From Eretmocerus hayati (lineage: Eukaryota > Arthropoda > Insecta > Hymenoptera > Aphelinidae): 64,000 nucleotides of DNA. The notes under the pieces are model-generated. The model was not told the origin of the DNA. It saw nothing but the letters and a program-made list of their open reading frames with translations, and searched no databases. How positions within the stretch are numbered: position 1 is the first letter of the stretch; each line of letters starts with the position of its first letter. Position numbers and translations under genes: made by a program. This document shows, one piece after another, positions 61,869 to 64,000 of this stretch. Where the stretch lies: positions 122,418,305 to 122,482,304 of the forward strand of contig CM056743.1 in the NCBI GenBank assembly GCA_029851415.1. The letters are read 5' to 3'.

Positions 61869-62817
61869 AGGTCAGTGTACCCAACTTGCCCCCATTAAGC
61901 CATTTTCTTAATAACTTTGGCCCATCTCCACATTTTCCAACGTACCTTAGCTCATTTTAAAGCTTATCTTAAGACCTCCAAAATGAGTTAAAGTACATTC
62001 AATTTGAATCAACTGTAGCCTAACTGTTTGAATTTTCCCAAAAGGTGATTTTTGAGAGTTTACAAAAGTGTGTACCCAACTTGCCCCCATTATGCCTTTT
62101 TCTTAATAACCTTGGTTTACTTCAACGATTTTCAACGTGCTTGAACTCATTTTTAAGCTTATTTGATAACCTTTAAAATGCACTAAACTACGTCTAATTT
62201 TGATGAATTGGAGCCGAACAGTCTCAATCCTTCCGAAATAAATGATGGAAATCGGAGATAAAGTATTTTTATCGCACATTTGGAGCTTTTCGTTAGTTCG
62301 AAACACTATTTCTGACCCATTTTGACCTGATAAACACTTCTTGAGTGGTAAAAAAAGTCGTTCTGCACGCCCTTTCGAGATAAACGTATGGGGGCGTGTT
62401 AGGTACACTCCGATGTTGGCATCTTTGTTCACAAATCGTCTCCTTGTTTTGCCCATAAAACAGCTCCATATCCAAATTTTGCAATTTTGAAAAATGGATT
62501 TTAAAGGTCTTGAAACAAGGAATCGAATGCGCTAAGGTACGTCAAAATTGGTTGAACTCAAAGAATTTGGCGCCGATATTACTGAACGCAATTCCCTCGG
62601 CGCTTTATCTTAGCTAAGCAATCACGAAAAATAGAAAAATGACTTTAAATTTTCTGGACAATGCAGGAATGATTCGGGGTCGACGCAAACTACTTACTTT
62701 CTCATATTTCAACATAACAAACGTGAAAAAAATTGCCGGGAGGCCAAGGAGTGCCCATCCCCGAGATCGGCATATGGGGGCAAGTTGGGTACAGAGGCAA
62801 GTTGGGTACACTTACCT
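61869..62817. mobile_element. TA-flanked element nested in left arm
   Basis: A 949-bp insertion with TA on both sides. The left end is AGGTCAGTGTACCCAACTTG and the right end, inverted, is AGGTAAGTGTACCCAACTTG. A 195-bp unit starting GTGTACCCAACTTGCCCCCA is repeated once, diverged, at about 61874 and 62069. At the right end the GGCAAGTTGGGTACA motif is doubled. TA duplication fits Tc1/mariner-type. No transposase frame was seen. Confidence 0.8.
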
Positions 62818-63127
62818 TAGTTGAATTTGTTTAAATAAATTCGCTAAAATTGTTTATAACGGGTTCAAATTATTTTTTCTAGGTAATTAAGTCAATTTTG
62901 AGAAGAAAAGGTCTCTTGGTATTTTTTTTTCCTAAGTTTGATCGTTTTTGAGTAATGAGAAAAAGCAGATTTCGCAACTTCCAAGTCAAAGTGCTGTCAT
63001 GGAAGCAGCGCATTGAGGGTTAGAAGTCGCTAAATTTGCTTTTTCATTACTCTAACCTAAAAATGCCACGTTTAAATAGGATTTTAGGGTTCTCGTAATG
63101 AAAAAATATATCCGCACTTCGCTTGCA

Positions 63128-63205
63128 AGCCCATTTTGGGCACTGGAGGACATGTCTGTCTCGCTTCGCTCGACAGACAAACTGTCCTAGTGCCCAAAAT
63201 GGGCT
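63128..63205. other. Central hairpin of the giant foldback
   Basis: AGCCCATTTTGGGCACT at the left pairs with AGTGCCCAAAATGGGCT at the right (63189-63205). Inner AGGAC/GTCCT and TCTGTC/GACAGA stems surround a TCGCTTCGCTC loop. Confidence 0.75.
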
Positions 63206-63561
63206 ACCGCGCTCAGTACGGAAATATACTATTCTCATTACTCGAAAACGATCAAACTTAGGAATAAATATCAAGAGACCTTTTCTTCTCGAAATTTACT
63301 CAATTACCTAGAAAAAATAATTTGAACCCGTTATAAACAATTTTAGCGAATTTATTTAAACAAATTCGATTATAATTTAGATCAAGAATAACTCCAAAAG
63401 GATGCATTTTACGGGAAAAAGTGTATGAAACAATCTTGTAGATCGTTTAGAGATCTACAAATTACCTCTGAACAAGTTTTCTCGAAAAACCAATATTTTC
63501 CGACTTATAATGAAAAAACCTAGAAAAGGACGGAAAAATGCATGTTTTTATTGTTCATTTA

Positions 63562-63717
63562 GCGCCTCGACAAAAAGTGCGCATTTGCTCTTTTTCCCCC
63601 TTTTTTCCCCGTGGAAGTAGCGCCATTGCGCCCGTGGCGGTAACTGCAACTACAGCGCCTATGCTTATACACGCAAAAGTGGAGAAAAGAGCATCGCGCA
63701 CTTTCTGTCGAGGCCCT
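63562..63717. mobile_element. TA-flanked MITE nested in right arm
   Basis: A 156-bp insertion with TA on both sides (63560-63561, 63718-63719). Ends are GCGCCTCGACAAAAAGTGCG and, inverted, AGGGCCTCGACAGAAAGTGC. Removing it restores the reading TTCATTTATGCC of the opposite arm near 61678-61689. Confidence 0.75.
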
Positions 63718-63827
63718 TATGCCTTCTCCCAATTTTTGAACAATAATTCTTATTAATATTGATTGTGTGATGTGCCACCTATCATTTGAGCCCAAATTTG
63801 GAGGGCTTGGAAGAGTTTAGCTGGTTA

Positions 63828-64000
63828 GTGAACGAATTCAGGAGCTTACTCACTTGAGTATTAATGCCATGACTGACTCGAGTTAGTGTTAGAAATTGAT
63901 CGATTAAAAATAAAAGTCTAATACCGTTAACTGGCGTAACTTTGGGACGGGGGGGGGGGGTAACTTTTGGACAACCCATGAAAGAGTCGTTATCACTCGC
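63828..64000. other. Window end, no feature
   Basis: Only a run of about 12 G at 63949-63960 is notable. Confidence 0.5.

Larger units (their letters stand above)
61573..63825. mobile_element. Giant nested foldback element
   Basis: TA lies outside both ends (61571-61572, 63826-63827). Ends read ACCGGCTAAACTCTTCCAA and, inverted, ACCAGCTAAACTCTTCCAA. The left arm is 61573-61868 continued at 62820-62960; the right arm is about 63227-63561 continued at 63720-63825. Each arm was interrupted by a separate TA-flanked insertion, and arm alignment is continuous only when these are removed. Matching blocks include TTAATAAGAATTATTGTTCA and TTTGTTTAAATAAATTCGC. The centre holds further short inverted repeats. 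No coding frame of note. Confidence 0.85.

Overview
This is 64 kb of eukaryotic, almost certainly arthropod and probably insect, nuclear DNA. It has spliced and TA-rich non-coding sequence, many short-TIR and foldback DNA transposons, tRNA-derived SINE-like sequence, a complex satellite, and no operons or bacterial gene density. A hymenopteran such as a parasitoid wasp is possible, but nothing in the sequence proves it. Most of the window is intergenic or intronic. Only two coding genes can be supported: a six-exon BEN-domain gene carried inside a mobile element (5244-8479, minus) and an intronless 464-codon ORF for a probable secreted or membrane-anchored orphan protein (51805-53199, minus).

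Layout. 1-3793 is gene-free with GC-rich islands and a few triplet repeats. 3794-9112 is a nested pair: a 686-bp MITE whose 8-bp target duplication was split by a 4.6-kb element with long (about 550 bp) terminal inverted repeats and a TA target duplication. The BEN gene is the only recognisable gene in that larger element. 9113-29776 is mostly gene-free but holds at least five small DNA transposons: a CCCTGG foldback, a pogo-like MITE with TA duplication, a hAT-like MITE with a perfect 8-bp duplication, a TTAA-flanked foldback whose right half is tandemly duplicated, and one weaker candidate. 29777-34358 is repeat territory: a 122-bp tandem repeat, a satellite of about 20 monomers of 174 bp arranged as A/B dimers, and an 18-bp minisatellite. 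34359-49568 holds a 40-bp perfect palindrome, a 637-bp tRNA-derived SINE with a 13-bp target duplication, a probable retroelement fragment, a 1.2-kb CACTG-type foldback filled with a mirrored minisatellite, and a Harbinger-like MITE. 49569-51623 is a giant foldback with arms of about 800 bp, ending 181 bp from the orphan ORF. 53200-60000 is gene-free. 60001-63825 is two more large foldbacks, the last with two further elements inserted in its arms at TA dinucleotides.

How it fits together. The dominant theme is mobile DNA built as long inverted repeats. At least seven elements could fold or be transcribed into long hairpins, and nested insertions can be read by removing the inner element and restoring the outer arm or target duplication. 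The best candidate for something undescribed is the 4.6-kb long-TIR element: its single intact gene encodes a predicted 417-residue DNA-binding BEN protein, there is no visible transposase, and its ends carry palindromic subterminal motifs. The BEN protein could be cargo, a regulator, or an accessory factor for mobility; the sequence alone cannot decide.
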